Source: Verrucomicrobiia bacterium (GTDB lineage: Bacteria > Verrucomicrobiota > Verrucomicrobiia > Limisphaerales > Pedosphaeraceae). From it: DNA of 64,000 nt. The notes below the pieces were generated by a model. The model was not told where the DNA came from, did no database searches, and worked only from the letters and a program-made list of their open reading frames with translations. Where the stretch lies: assembly GCA_036268055.1 (NCBI GenBank), contig DATAUW010000013.1, positions 62,001-126,000 on the forward strand. The letters run 5' to 3'. The position numbers were made by a program, and so were the translations under genes. Every line of letters starts with the position of its first letter. The first letter of the stretch is position 1. Positions 52,788-61,888 of the stretch are shown in pieces.

Positions 52788-52943
52788 ATGGACATTTTGC
52801 TAATCCTAATCATTCTACTGCTCTTGTTCGGCGGCGGCGGTTTTTATTTCGGTGGCCCGGTGGTTGGCGGAAGCGGCGCCGGACTGATTCTCCTGATCAT
52901 CCTGATCATTTTTCTTACTGGCGGATTTCGCGGTCGCAAGTAA
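52788..52943 (+). CDS. Small hydrophobic protein (DUF3309-like)
   Basis: 51 residues. Two membrane segments, ILLILIILLLLFGGGG and AGLILLIILIIFLTGGF, are joined by a Gly-rich turn (FYFGGPVVGGSG). Size and the two-helix Gly-linked layout match the DUF3309 family, whose function is unknown. It is convergent with the 84-residue membrane protein 16 bases away. The pair sits within the segment bounded by the tRNA-Glu gene and its degenerate copy. Confidence 0.65.
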   Translation: MDILLILIILLLLFGGGGFYFGGPVVGGSGAGLILLIILIIFLTGGFRGRK

Positions 52944-52959
52944 CCCTCCGCTCTCGATC

Positions 52960-53214
52960 TTACCCGACCTTTGTTTGCGGACTCACAGCAGCAGCGGTCA
53001 CGGCGGTGTTGCTCACGATGCTGTTGAGATTATTTATCACATCGTACTGACGGGCGGACTGGCCTTCATTTAATTTCTGCATTTCCTTCAAAATCTTATC
53101 CATCTTCGCCAGCAGCAGCAGCGGAAGCAGAATCCAAAATATGGCGAGGATAAATGCTAAGGCGGCGAGAACTAGCCCGACGATTCCGGTTAATGTGCCA
53201 GCGGCGGTTTCCAT
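52960..53214 (-). CDS. Small membrane protein with coiled-coil tail
   Basis: 84 residues. AAAGGA lies six bases before the ATG on the minus strand, a clear ribosome site that supports the start. The N-terminal helix runs from about 8 to 36 (GIVGLVLAALAFILAIFWIL). After it comes a charged amphipathic stretch, LLAKMDKILKEMQKLNEGQS, and then a polar tail, VINNLNSIVSNTAVT. The family is not recognised. It may be a membrane-anchored oligomeric protein. Confidence 0.65.
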   Translation of the reverse strand: METAAGTLTGIVGLVLAALAFILAIFWILLPLLLLAKMDKILKEMQKLNEGQSARQYDVINNLNSIVSNTAVTAAAVSPQTKVG

Positions 53215-53343
53215 GTGTATTCCTTTGGTTGGTTTGAATCACCATGACGCCAGTACACGTCACCGTCAACTATCGCTCTCAGGGGTATACGCGGTCAGGA
53301 AAAACAGGCTTTTTTGAGGACTTGCTAAAAGCTTAAGCAAAGA

Positions 53344-53418
53344 TGGCGACCCTAACGGGAATCGAACCCGTGCCGCTGCCGTGAAAGGGCAGTGTCCTAA
53401 CCGCTAGACGATAGGGTC
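53344..53418 (-). tRNA. tRNA-Glu (anticodon TTC), CCA encoded
   Basis: Read on the minus strand, the acceptor strands GACCCTA and TAGGGTC pair over 7 bp, followed by discriminator G and an encoded CCA. The anticodon loop CTTTCAC gives anticodon TTC. The D-arm TCGTCTAGCGGTTAGGA and T-loop GGTTCGATTCC are standard. It lies next to glnS on the opposite strand, and its 3' end is partly duplicated at 52515-52540. Confidence 0.95.
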
Positions 53419-53495
53419 GTTATCGGGGGGTGAACTATAATCACCTTTTCCACATTGTCACGAAAAATTAATTAATCAATCGCAAGCTCATCTTC

Positions 53496-53532
53496 CGTGT
53501 TTAATTCGTGTTCCACCCGCGGCTTCTTCTCC
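53496..53532 (+). repeat. Second copy of a dispersed intergenic repeat
   Basis: 37 bases match 4633-4669 at 31 of 37 positions (CGTGTTTAATYCGTGTTCCA and on). It lies between the tRNA-Glu gene and glnS. The partner arm present at 4589-4606 is not obvious here, so this is a single-arm or decayed copy. Confidence 0.6.
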
Positions 53533-53612
53533 CAGTGGTCATTGCAAGGACATTTGGTTTTGATTGTGCTATCTGTCCCATCTTTGTTACGCTTCAATAA
53601 AATTAAATTTTC

Positions 53613-55322
53613 ATGACGACGCCACCTAACGACCCAGCCATTCCCGCACCAGCGCCCGCAGATTTCGTCCGCGACATCGTCGCCGCCGACAACCAAAGCG
53701 GCAAGCACGGTGGCCGCGTTGTGACCCGCTTTCCCCCAGAGCCCAACGGCTACCTCCACATCGGCCACGCGAAATCCATTTGCCTGAACTTCGGCATCGC
53801 CGGCGAAAATTCCGGCGGCATCTGCCACCTGCGCTTTGACGATACCAATCCTGCGCGCGAAGACGTGGAATACGTGGACTCCATCCAGGAAGATGTCAAC
53901 TGGCTCGGCTTCGATTGGGGCAAAAATAAATTCTACGCCTCGGATTATTTCGGCAAACTTTATGACTTCGCCGTCGAGTTGATCAAAATGGGCAAGGCCT
54001 ACGTGTGCGACCTTACCGCCGACGAAATGATCCACTATCGCGGCGCGCCGACCGTTCCCGGGCGTGAAAGTCCTTTCCGGAATCGCACGATCGAGGAGAA
54101 TTTGGATTTGTTCGCACGGATGCGTGCCGGCGAATTTCCCGACGGCGCAAAAACCTTGCGCGCGAAGATTGACATGGCGTCGCCGAACATTCACCTGCGC
54201 GACCCCGCCATCTACCGCATCCGCAAAGTCGAGCATCACCGCACCGGAAATGCCTGGTGCATTTACCCGATGTACGATTATGCGCATAGCCTTTCGGATT
54301 CCATTGAAGGCATCACGCACTCGATCTGCACGCTGGAATTTGAAGTTCACCGCCCGCTCTACGATTGGATTTTGAATGAACTCAAGACGCCTTGCCATCC
54401 GCAGCAAATCGAATTCGCGCGTCTTAATTTGAGTTACACTGTCATGAGCAAACGCAAGCTCCTGCAGCTCGTGGAGGAAAATCTCGTCACCGGTTGGGAC
54501 GACCCGCGCATGCCGACCGTCGCCGGTCTTCGCCGCCGCGGCGTGACGCCTGAAGCCATCCGCCACTTTTGCGCGCGCATCGGCGTGACGAAATACAATG
54601 GCCTCACCGATATCGCGCTCCTTGAACACAGTGTCCGCGAAGATTTGAACAAACGCGCCCTTCGCGTCATGGCCGTGTTGCGCCCGGTCAAAGTCGTCCT
54701 GACGAATTATCCCGACCACATGATTGAGGAATTGGACGCGGTGAATAATCCCGAAGACCCGAGCGCCGGTTCGCGCAAAGTCCCATTCAGCCGCGTCCTC
54801 TATATCGAGCGCGATGATTTCATGGAAGTGCCCGCCAAGAAATTTTTCCGCCTTTCGCCCGGCAACGAAGTGCGGCTTCGCTACGCCTATATTATTAAGT
54901 GCGTTGAAGTCGTGAAAGATGCCAACGGCGAGATCACTGAGTTGCAATGCACCATTGACCCCGATTCCAAAAGCGGCGGCGCGACCGCGAGCCGCAAAAT
55001 CAAGGGAACGATTCATTGGGTCTCCGCCGCGCACGCCGTCTCCGCCGAAGTCCGCATGTTCGACCGCCTCTTCACCGTCGAACAACCCGACGCCGACGAA
55101 GAAGGCCGCGATTTCAAAACCTTTCTCAATCCCAATTCGCTCGAAACTTTGACCAGCGCCAAACTCGAACCGAGCCTCGCCGACGCCAAAGCCGAAGCGC
55201 GCTACCAATTCGAGCGACTCGGTTACTTCCGCGCCGACCCCAAAGATTCGCAACCGGGAAAACTCGTGTTCAATCGTATCGTGTCCCTGCGCGATTCCTG
55301 GGCCAAGGAAGCCGCCAAATAA
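53613..55322 (+). CDS. glnS: Glutaminyl-tRNA synthetase
   Basis: 569 residues, the usual bacterial length. The class I HIGH motif is [20 protein letters not shown] (about 40-58), and the KMSKS-equivalent is [14 protein letters not shown] (near 280). GlnRS-specific segments are [40 protein letters not shown] and [11 protein letters not shown]. The C-terminal anticodon-binding beta-barrels follow (about 340-560). The enzyme charges tRNA-Gln, so this organism should not need the indirect Gln pathway for that tRNA, although other routes are not visible in this window. A long antisense frame over this gene is an artefact of codon usage. Confidence 0.97.
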   Translation: MTTPPNDPAIPAPAPADFVRDIVAADNQSGKHGGRVVTRFPPEPNGYLHIGHAKSICLNFGIAGENSGGICHLRFDDTNPAREDVEYVDSIQEDVNWLGFDWGKNKFYASDYFGKLYDFAVELIKMGKAYVCDLTADEMIHYRGAPTVPGRESPFRNRTIEENLDLFARMRAGEFPDGAKTLRAKIDMASPNIHLRDPAIYRIRKVEHHRTGNAWCIYPMYDYAHSLSDSIEGITHSICTLEFEVHRPLYDWILNELKTPCHPQQIEFARLNLSYTVMSKRKLLQLVEENLVTGWDDPRMPTVAGLRRRGVTPEAIRHFCARIGVTKYNGLTDIALLEHSVREDLNKRALRVMAVLRPVKVVLTNYPDHMIEELDAVNNPEDPSAGSRKVPFSRVLYIERDDFMEVPAKKFFRLSPGNEVRLRYAYIIKCVEVVKDANGEITELQCTIDPDSKSGGATASRKIKGTIHWVSAAHAVSAEVRMFDRLFTVEQPDADEEGRDFKTFLNPNSLETLTSAKLEPSLADAKAEARYQFERLGYFRADPKDSQPGKLVFNRIVSLRDSWAKEAAK

Positions 55323-55668
55323 ATCCGCGCCGCTCTCAATCGCCACCGCAAGTCCCAAATAATTTGGTGGGCTCGGCTGCGCGCCGAGATGCCAAGGACG
55401 AAAGAACTTCAAATCCAACGTATTGCGCGCCCGTTTGCAAAAGCCGCGCGCGCGTGCTAAACTTTCTGCATTACTGGAAGGAGCGGTCGTAGTGGGGAAT
55501 CAGGTTGTACCACATCAATTATCGAGTCTCTTGCTCTCTGCACCGCTTGATGTACTGAGCACGGATGATAGCCCGTACGTGGTGAAATCCCGCGTGGTGC
55601 AGAGAGCAGGAGACAAAACATTGCATTTTTTCATGCAGCTCCGCCGTAATACGCGGTTGGTTTGAATT
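55323..55668. other. Intergenic region with strong hairpin
   Basis: 346 bases between glnS and the frameshifted gene. An 80-residue plus-strand frame crosses the hairpin listed at 55526-55614 and is not considered coding. The A/T-rich hairpin TGCAT...ATGCA near 55622-55638 is followed by no useful T-run. Confidence 0.5.
55526..55614 (+). ncRNA. Candidate structured RNA or hairpin element
   Basis: Arms 55526-55546 and 55594-55614 pair over 21 bp with two G-T pairs and no bulges, enclosing a 47-base loop. The loop has a smaller hairpin, ACGG/CCGT, at 55561-55576. It has no coding support and no known Rfam-type signature that I can name. It could be an sRNA, a mRNA leader or trailer element, or a non-autonomous mobile element. 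Direction is unknown; plus is given arbitrarily. Confidence 0.4.
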
Positions 55669-56008
55669 TCAATTAACATCCTCCAAATGTAAAATAATCC
55701 GAATTATATCGTATCTGTAGAACATTAGAAATAACACCAGCAAGAGAAGTGAAGGACATAAAACATAAAGCACACTGATTTCTTCTCCTCTTTGCTTAGC
55801 CGAATAAAACCCCCAAAGGCAAATTAATGCGGCGACTGTCATCACACCCCAAGTGCAAAAAAAAATCCGGCCACGGCATGCCAAGACTGCTTCCGAGTCT
55901 TGGAGTTAGAGCGATTGCAATAAGAAAAAAAAGACCGGCCACTAGCACTGAAATTCTTAAAACGCGCTTTCCTTTTCTTGTATTTGATTTCGTTTCTGGA
56001 TTTTGCAT
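55669..56008 (-). pseudogene. Frameshifted small membrane-protein gene
   Basis: Two overlapping minus-strand frames together form one protein-like whole. The first, from ATG 56008, reads RISVLVAGLFFLIAIALTPR and then WPDFF. The second continues at the same point with FCTWGVMTVAALICLWGFYS and ends ILHLEDVN at 55669. The switch lies in a run of nine T on the minus strand (55857-55865); removing one T joins them. Joined, it would be about 112 residues with an N-terminal helix, a middle helix and a third hydrophobic stretch (VLCPSLLLLVLFLMFYRYDI). Whether this is decay, transcriptional slippage or a sequencing error cannot be decided. The protein family is unknown. Confidence 0.55.
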
Positions 56009-56115
56009 CGCCTCACCTCACATTATTTATCACTCAGGCCAACTACGCGGCATGCGCCAACCGCTAATAAAATCTTCTATCACCGAATCTCCGCGTTTAA
56101 AAAATGTTCCCTAAC

Positions 56116-58938
56116 TCAATGCGCCTCCAGCCAACTCACCCCCGACCCAATTTCCACCTCAATCGGCGCCGCCAGCGGAATCGCCGTTTTCATTTTCTCC
56201 TCGATCAATGGCCGAACTTCCGCCTCCTCATCGCGATACACGTCGAAAACCAATTCATCATGTACTTGTAATAACATCCGCGTTTTCAAATTTCTTTCCA
56301 ACAACGCGCGGTGGATATTCACCATCGCGATTTTGATCATGTCGGCGGCTGTTCCCTGGATGGGTGCGTTGATGGCGTTGCGCTCAGCCGCGCCGCGCAC
56401 GGTTGCATTCGCTGAACGAATGTCGCGCAAGTAGCGCCGCCGTCCTGTGACCGTTTCCACGTAGCCATGTTTCTGCGCAAACTCAATCGTCACCCGCATA
56501 TAATTTGCGATGCCTGGATATTGCGCAAAATATTGCTCGATGATCGCCGCCGCTTCCTTGCGCGGAATGCCCAGGCGTTGCGCCAATCCAAATGCGGAAA
56601 TGCCGTACGCGATTCCGAAATTCACCATCTTCGCCTTGCGCCGCATCTCGGGCGTCACCAGCGGAAGCATCACGTCATACACTTTCGCCGCCGTCGCGGT
56701 ATGGATGTCCACATTCTGCCGGAACGCCTCGAGCATTCCCTGTTCATTGCTGAGCGCGGCGATAATGCGCAATTCGATCTGCGAATAATCCGCTGAGAGG
56801 AGAACGTGTTCAACATTGCGCGGGACGAACGCCTTGCGGATTTCCTTCCCCTGCTCCGTGCGAATCGGGATATTTTGCAAATTGGGATTTTGCGAATTGA
56901 GCCGCCCCGTCGCCGTGACCATTTGGTTGTAAGTCGTGTGGACGCGTCCGGTCTTTTCCCAGATCGAAGTGGGCAGCGCATCGGCATAAGTGGATTTCAG
57001 TTTGGTCGCGCCGCGATAATCGAGCAACCGCTTCACCACTTCATGCTCCGACGCCAGCGAGAGCAGCGTCTGTTCGTTCGTGGCGTACTGGCCGGTCTTG
57101 GTTTTCTTTGGCGCGGGAAGTTTGAGAACGTCAAAAAGAATTTGCCCCAACTGCTTCGGCGAATTCAGGTTAAACTTCGTGCCGGCCAGAACATAAATCG
57201 TCGCTTCGTGGTCCGACATTTCTTTGGCAAGCTGCGTCGCAAATTCGGCGAGAGCGATGGCATCCACGCGCACGCCTTCGAATTCCATATCCACCAACAC
57301 CGGAATCAGCGGCGCCTCGATCTCATAAAAAACTTTCTCCTGCCCCTTTTCCTTCAACAACGGCTCGAGCTTCTCACGCAACTGCCAGGTCACATCCGCA
57401 TCTTCCGCCGCGTATTCGGCGACCAATTCAGGCGCGACGTCCGCCATATTGATCTGCTCGCCTTTCTCATCGCCAATCAACTGCGTGATCGGAACCGGCG
57501 TGTAATTCAAATAAACCTCGGACAAATAGTCCATGCCGTGCCGCAAATCCGGCTCAATGAGGCTGTGCGCGATCATCGTATCAAACAACTTCCCGCGCAC
57601 CGTGACGCCGTGCCATTTCAACACGCTCACATCGTACTTCAAATTGTGCCCCACCTTTTCAATGCGCTCGTCTTCGAGCACCGCGCGAAATTCTTCCAAC
57701 ACCGTCTCCACGCCTTCAGCATCTCGCGGCATCGCAACATAATATCCCGCATGCGCAGTAAACGAAAACGCGATGCCCACCAGCCGCGCTTTTTTTACAT
57801 CGAGATCAGTCGTTTCGGTATCGAAACAAAACGATTTTAGTGCGTTTAATTTGCCGATCAATTTCGCACGTTCCGTTTTGGTCGTGAGCAAATGATATTC
57901 ATGCGACGTGTCCTTGATGGTCGGATAATTTGCAGCCGCAGGCGGCGGTGATTGCGCGGCATCCGTAGTTTCTTCGACCTCATCCGAGTCTGACGTAAGC
58001 GCGAATTCCGCCGTTTCCTCAGTCGCATTGACACTGGGTTTCTCAAAACCTCGCCCGGCCTTAAACTCCTCGCCGTACAAACGCCGCCCCAGCGAATTAA
58101 ATTCAAATTCGACAAAGAGTTGCTTAATCGTTTCGTCATCCCGCTCGCGAAGTTGCAATTCCTCCAGCCCAATCGGACACGGCACGTCGCAAATGATCGT
58201 GGCGAGGCGTTTCGACAACAGCGCCATCTCGCGATGCGCTTCGAGATTTTCCTTCAGCTTGCCTTTAAGTTCACTCGTGCGCGCGAGCAAATTTTCCACC
58301 GAACCAAATTGTGTAACCAATTTCGCCGCCGTCTTCTCCCCGATGCCTGGCACACCGGGAATGTTGTCGGAAGTATCGCCCCACAGCGCGAGCACATCAA
58401 TCACTTGCTCTACCCGTTCGATTCCCCATTTCGCCAAAACTTCCGGCACGCCCAACACTTCAATCCCCTCGCCCATGCGCGAAGGCTTGTAGATAAAAAT
58501 TTTGTCGGATACGAGCTGCCCGAAATCCTTGTCCGGCGTCACCATGTACGAAATAAAATCTCCCTTTTCCGCGCGGCGCACCAGCGTGCCGATGATGTCA
58601 TCCGCCTCGAAGCCATCGCAAATGATCACCGGAATGTTGAACGCCTCAAGCATCCGCCGAACATGCGGCAGCGCGGCGCTCAAATCCTCCGGCATATCCT
58701 CGCGCTGCGCCTTGTACTCGGGGAAATCCACGTGGCGCTGCGTCGGCGCATCGGTGTCAAACGCCACGGCGATATGCGTCGGCTGCTGGCTCTTGATGAT
58801 GTCGAGCAAGGTCTGGGTAAAACCGTAAAGCGCGGAAGTATTCACGCCTTTGGACGTCATGATGGGCCGGTTGCCGAAAGCGAAATGCGCGCGATACACC
58901 AGCGCCATTCCATCCAGCAAAAATAATTTCTTAGCCAT
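56116..58938 (-). CDS. polA: DNA polymerase I
   Basis: 940 residues, with all three domains present. The 5' nuclease domain is about 1-290 (LFLLDGMALVYRAHFAF, CDGFEADDIIGTL, LWGDTSDNIPGVPGIGEKTA). The 3'-5' exonuclease domain, about 345-535, keeps its acidic motif FCFDTETTDLD, so proofreading is likely active. The polymerase domain, about 560-940, has motif A HVLLSADYSQIELRIIAAL, motif B RKAKMVNFGIAYGISAFG and motif C QVHDELVFDVY. The protein fills gaps in repair and removes RNA primers. It is divergent from rpsT. Confidence 0.97.
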   Translation of the reverse strand: MAKKLFLLDGMALVYRAHFAFGNRPIMTSKGVNTSALYGFTQTLLDIIKSQQPTHIAVAFDTDAPTQRHVDFPEYKAQREDMPEDLSAALPHVRRMLEAFNIPVIICDGFEADDIIGTLVRRAEKGDFISYMVTPDKDFGQLVSDKIFIYKPSRMGEGIEVLGVPEVLAKWGIERVEQVIDVLALWGDTSDNIPGVPGIGEKTAAKLVTQFGSVENLLARTSELKGKLKENLEAHREMALLSKRLATIICDVPCPIGLEELQLRERDDETIKQLFVEFEFNSLGRRLYGEEFKAGRGFEKPSVNATEETAEFALTSDSDEVEETTDAAQSPPPAAANYPTIKDTSHEYHLLTTKTERAKLIGKLNALKSFCFDTETTDLDVKKARLVGIAFSFTAHAGYYVAMPRDAEGVETVLEEFRAVLEDERIEKVGHNLKYDVSVLKWHGVTVRGKLFDTMIAHSLIEPDLRHGMDYLSEVYLNYTPVPITQLIGDEKGEQINMADVAPELVAEYAAEDADVTWQLREKLEPLLKEKGQEKVFYEIEAPLIPVLVDMEFEGVRVDAIALAEFATQLAKEMSDHEATIYVLAGTKFNLNSPKQLGQILFDVLKLPAPKKTKTGQYATNEQTLLSLASEHEVVKRLLDYRGATKLKSTYADALPTSIWEKTGRVHTTYNQMVTATGRLNSQNPNLQNIPIRTEQGKEIRKAFVPRNVEHVLLSADYSQIELRIIAALSNEQGMLEAFRQNVDIHTATAAKVYDVMLPLVTPEMRRKAKMVNFGIAYGISAFGLAQRLGIPRKEAAAIIEQYFAQYPGIANYMRVTIEFAQKHGYVETVTGRRRYLRDIRSANATVRGAAERNAINAPIQGTAADMIKIAMVNIHRALLERNLKTRMLLQVHDELVFDVYRDEEAEVRPLIEEKMKTAIPLAAPIEVEIGSGVSWLEAH

Positions 58939-59089
58939 GCCAAAAAAATAAACCGAACCCGCCGAACTACCAATGCAAATTTACGCACGCGGTTTTTCGC
59001 GAGCGCATCTGGACACAAAACGAGCGCAGGCGTGTTTTTTACCATGCCGCCAGCGTTACTCGACCGTCAGAAAATCCACCAACAAGCGG

Positions 59090-59117
59090 TTGACATTGTC
59101 TGTCGTTCAGCTAGGGT
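59090..59117 (+). promoter_or_regulatory. Likely promoter of rpsT
   Basis: TTGACA at 59090-59095 is a perfect -35 hexamer, followed after 16 bases by TAGGGT at 59112-59117, a weaker -10. It lies 33 bases before the rpsT start, in the polA-rpsT divergent spacer. Confidence 0.5.
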
Positions 59118-59149
59118 TGTCGGCTCTTAATTGTTAATTGAACTAATTT

Positions 59150-59413
59150 ATGCCGAATAATAAGTCTGCCCAACGCCGCATGCGGAACAGTGCCCGCAAG
59201 CAAGTCAATAACCGCAGCACGACCTCGCGCCTGCATTCTTTGGAAAAGAAGTATCACGCCGCCCTCGATGCCGGCAAAAAAGAAGACGCCACCAAGGCTT
59301 TCCAAACGGTCATCTCCGCGCTCGATAAAGCCGCGAAGACCGGCACGGTTCCCAAGTCCCGCGCCAGCCGCAAGAAATCCCGCCTCGCATTGCGGTTGAA
59401 CAAACTGAAGTAA
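59150..59413 (+). CDS. rpsT: Small-subunit ribosomal protein S20
   Basis: 87 residues, normal for S20. It is Lys/Arg/Ser-rich with the conserved start MPNNKSAQRRMRNSARKQ and the internal helix HSLEKKYHAALDAGKK...AFQTVISALDKAAKTG, ending in KSRASRKKSRLALRLNKLK. It binds 16S rRNA early in 30S assembly. It has its own promoter and a strong terminator just downstream, so it is monocistronic, as is common for rpsT. Confidence 0.96.
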   Translation: MPNNKSAQRRMRNSARKQVNNRSTTSRLHSLEKKYHAALDAGKKEDATKAFQTVISALDKAAKTGTVPKSRASRKKSRLALRLNKLK

Positions 59414-59431
59414 TTCGCTTTTGGTTTCGCC

Positions 59432-59462
59432 AGGCGTCTGCCAGCGCGGCAGACGCCTTTTT
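59432..59462 (+). terminator. Rho-independent terminator of rpsT
   Basis: An 11-bp perfect stem, AGGCGTCTGCC (59432-59442) with GGCAGACGCCT (59448-59458), has loop AGCGC and a T-run at 59458-59462. It lies 19 bases after the rpsT stop and may also end the convergent glycosyltransferase message. Confidence 0.92.
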
Positions 59463-59485
59463 CTATGTACGCATAAGAATCGCTT

Positions 59486-60235
59486 TTAGCGGCGGGGAAA
59501 CAACGGCGAGTTAATCACACCCATTTTCGCGAGCCGAAATTTGCCCGCGGTGCTTAGGCAGCCGAAGCCGTATTGAATGCTTCGGCGCAAATTAATGGAC
59601 GACGCCTCTTCAAAATATTTCGTCGGGCAACTCACTTCGCCGATGGTGTGGCCTTGCCAGATGATTTGCGCGAGCATTTGGTTGTCGAACACGAAGTCAT
59701 CGGAATTATTTTCGAGCGAAAGGCTTTCCAGCAGCGGACGCGAGAAGGCGCGATAGCCGGTGTGATATTCGGACAACTTCGCGCCGAGCAAAATATTTTC
59801 GGCTGCGGTGAGAAAACGGTTCGAGATATATTTCCAGATCGGCATGCCTCCCTTGAGCGCGTATCCGCCGAGAATGCGGCTGCCAAGGACGCACGGATGC
59901 AGGTCATTGGCGATGATGGAGACCATCGCGGGAATCAGCTTGGGCGTATATTGATAATCCGGATGGATCATGATGACGACGTCGCCGCCCTCCTCCAGCG
60001 CGAGCCGGTAACAGGTTTTTTGATTGCCGCCGTAACCGCGGTTCTTCGGATGGACGTGAACTTTCACGCCCGGCAGCGTGCGCGCGATGGCGGCGGTTTC
60101 ATCCTTGCTGCCATCGTCCACAAGAATGACGAGATCAACAATCTGTTGCTCCATCACCTCCGTGTAAGTTTGCCGAAGCGTCTTCGCCGCATTGTAAGCG
60201 GGCATGACGACGACGACTTTTTTGTTCTGAAACAT
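59486..60235 (-). CDS. Family 2 glycosyltransferase
   Basis: 249 residues. The GT2 start [20 protein letters not shown] is followed by [18 protein letters not shown] (nucleotide binding) and [20 protein letters not shown]. The metal-binding region is [20 protein letters not shown], in which HPD replaces the more usual DxD. Later conserved residues include [20 protein letters not shown] and [12 protein letters not shown]. It has no membrane helix, as in polyprenyl-phosphate mannosyl/glucosyltransferase-like GT2 proteins of the DPM type. The acceptor is probably a lipid phosphate or an envelope polysaccharide. It is transcribed toward rpsT. Confidence 0.9.
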   Translation of the reverse strand: MFQNKKVVVVMPAYNAAKTLRQTYTEVMEQQIVDLVILVDDGSKDETAAIARTLPGVKVHVHPKNRGYGGNQKTCYRLALEEGGDVVIMIHPDYQYTPKLIPAMVSIIANDLHPCVLGSRILGGYALKGGMPIWKYISNRFLTAAENILLGAKLSEYHTGYRAFSRPLLESLSLENNSDDFVFDNQMLAQIIWQGHTIGEVSCPTKYFEEASSINLRRSIQYGFGCLSTAGKFRLAKMGVINSPLFPRR

Positions 60236-60455
60236 TGTTAAGCTGAAGGAGCTTAGTTTTTTTGGAGTGTGGATTAAAGTTCAAAAGTGGGCGGCGATAT
60301 GAAGAATAAAAAACGCATTCCACAAATCGTCGAGATTTCAAAACCGCCACGTGAATTTCTTTGCTTCACTTTTTAATGGCATTGAACCGCGGGCAAAAGC
60401 GCGATACATAATATGAACCAAAGCAACCACTCATTACGCCTCTGGCGTTTTTAGA

Positions 60456-61721
60456 ATGAAATCTCTTCTGATCTTATCTCTCCTGTTGCTGGCTTTGCGC
60501 CCGGCGCAAGCCGATCTGCGTGTTCCAGCTTTCACCGCTTACGTGCTGCCGAATCCAGGCGGCGTGAGTGTTTCCGAACGCGATGGCGTCACTCATTGGA
60601 CCAATCCCCAACTCAGCTTGAACTGGTATGGGCACTTCAGTCAGACTGGCCAGGTCACGGCGAAAATTGCAGTGCGCTTGCCAAAAAACACCGTGTCAAA
60701 ACTTCAGCTTTCCGTCGCGGGCCAATCGCATCAAACGCAGGTGATCGGCGCAGGCGACGCTACGCCGGTTACGGCGGATTTTGGTGGATTCGATCTAACT
60801 CACGCTGGTTATCAGCAATTCGCGCTCTTTTCGCTCAATGAAAATGGCCAGTCAGCGGGTGATCTGGACATGCTCATTCTCGACGGGCCGGCAGCGAAAG
60901 ACGCGCAGTTCAACCTGGAAACGCGCCGCAACGCCGCGTCGGTGCATCTGATTTATTCGCCGTCCGATCCGGTCAAAGTCGCCGCGTTCTACTGCGAGGT
61001 GACCAGCTTGGAAGACCCGCCCGCGACCTACTACATGGCCTGCGGCTGGCATCGCGGTTATTTGGGGATGCAGGTCAACAGCAAAACCGAACGGCGCATT
61101 ATTTTCAGCGTCTGGGACAGCGGCGATGAAGCCATGGCGCGAGCCAAGGTCGCGGGGGCCGATCGCGTGCAACTGATCGCCAAGGGTGAAGGTGTCGAGG
61201 CTGGGGATTTTGGCCACGAAGGCACCGGCGGCCACAGTCATTTCATCTATCTTTGGAAAACCGGCGAGAAACAAAAATTTCTGGTCACCGCCAAACCCGT
61301 GGATGCGACGCACACGATTTACTCCGGTTACTATTTTCATCCCGAGAAAAAAGCGTGGATGCTCCTCTCCAGTTGGAAGGCGCCGAAGGACGGAGGATAT
61401 TTGCGGCATCTTTACAGTTTCAGTGAAGACTTCAACGGCGACAACGGCAACCTGCGGCGCAAAGCGCTTTATGGCAATCAATGGATTCGGGACGATGCCG
61501 GAAAATGGCTTGAGTTGACAACGGCCAGTTTCAGCCACGACGCAAATGGTAAAAGCAACCGTCTCGATCGTTTCATGGGAGTGGGAGACGGCCAGTTTTT
61601 TCTGAGCCAGGGGGGCTTTGTGGACGGCTTTACCCGTTATGGTGAAAAATTCTCCCGCCCCGCCGTCGGCGTTGTCCCAACGGCGCTGACGGGCTTGCCG
61701 CGAAATATTTTGGAAAACTGA
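60456..61721 (+). CDS. Secreted DUF3472-family protein
   Basis: 421 residues. The signal peptide is LLILSLLLLALRPAQA. Residues about 20-145 look like the DUF5077-type N-terminal beta domain (LSLNWYGHFSQTGQVTAKIA). The DUF3472 core, about 155-400, is recognisable by TYYMACGWHRGYLGMQVNSK, FSVWDSGDE and YSGYYFHPEKKAWMLLSSWK. Function of the family is not established; related domains occur in secreted proteins of Bacteroidetes and Verrucomicrobia, often near carbohydrate-active genes. It stands alone between the glycosyltransferase and mreB. Confidence 0.82.
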   Translation: MKSLLILSLLLLALRPAQADLRVPAFTAYVLPNPGGVSVSERDGVTHWTNPQLSLNWYGHFSQTGQVTAKIAVRLPKNTVSKLQLSVAGQSHQTQVIGAGDATPVTADFGGFDLTHAGYQQFALFSLNENGQSAGDLDMLILDGPAAKDAQFNLETRRNAASVHLIYSPSDPVKVAAFYCEVTSLEDPPATYYMACGWHRGYLGMQVNSKTERRIIFSVWDSGDEAMARAKVAGADRVQLIAKGEGVEAGDFGHEGTGGHSHFIYLWKTGEKQKFLVTAKPVDATHTIYSGYYFHPEKKAWMLLSSWKAPKDGGYLRHLYSFSEDFNGDNGNLRRKALYGNQWIRDDAGKWLELTTASFSHDANGKSNRLDRFMGVGDGQFFLSQGGFVDGFTRYGEKFSRPAVGVVPTALTGLPRNILEN

Positions 61722-61888
61722 CCGTGCCATATCGAATACTCTTTCCATAGCCTGCCCGATGATCAACGCGTCTGCGATGGAGGCCAACGACGGGACAGAT
61801 TGGTTGACCAACTGGGGAAGCATTCTCGCTAATAATCTTGACCATTGGAGGGCGCGCTCTTATTTTTGCGGCTTGTTAAGCACTATTC

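Noticed and set aside
53472-55418. 648-residue open frame antisense to glnS
   Set aside because: It covers a clear GlnRS gene, has a repetitive low-information sequence, and long antisense frames are common at this GC content.
55423-55665. 80-residue plus-strand frame
   Set aside because: It crosses the long hairpin and shows no protein-like pattern.
60239-60263. Hairpin TAAGCT/AGCTTA with T-run on the plus strand
   Set aside because: A six-base AT-rich stem with no plus-strand gene ending upstream; probably chance in the leader of the glycosyltransferase.
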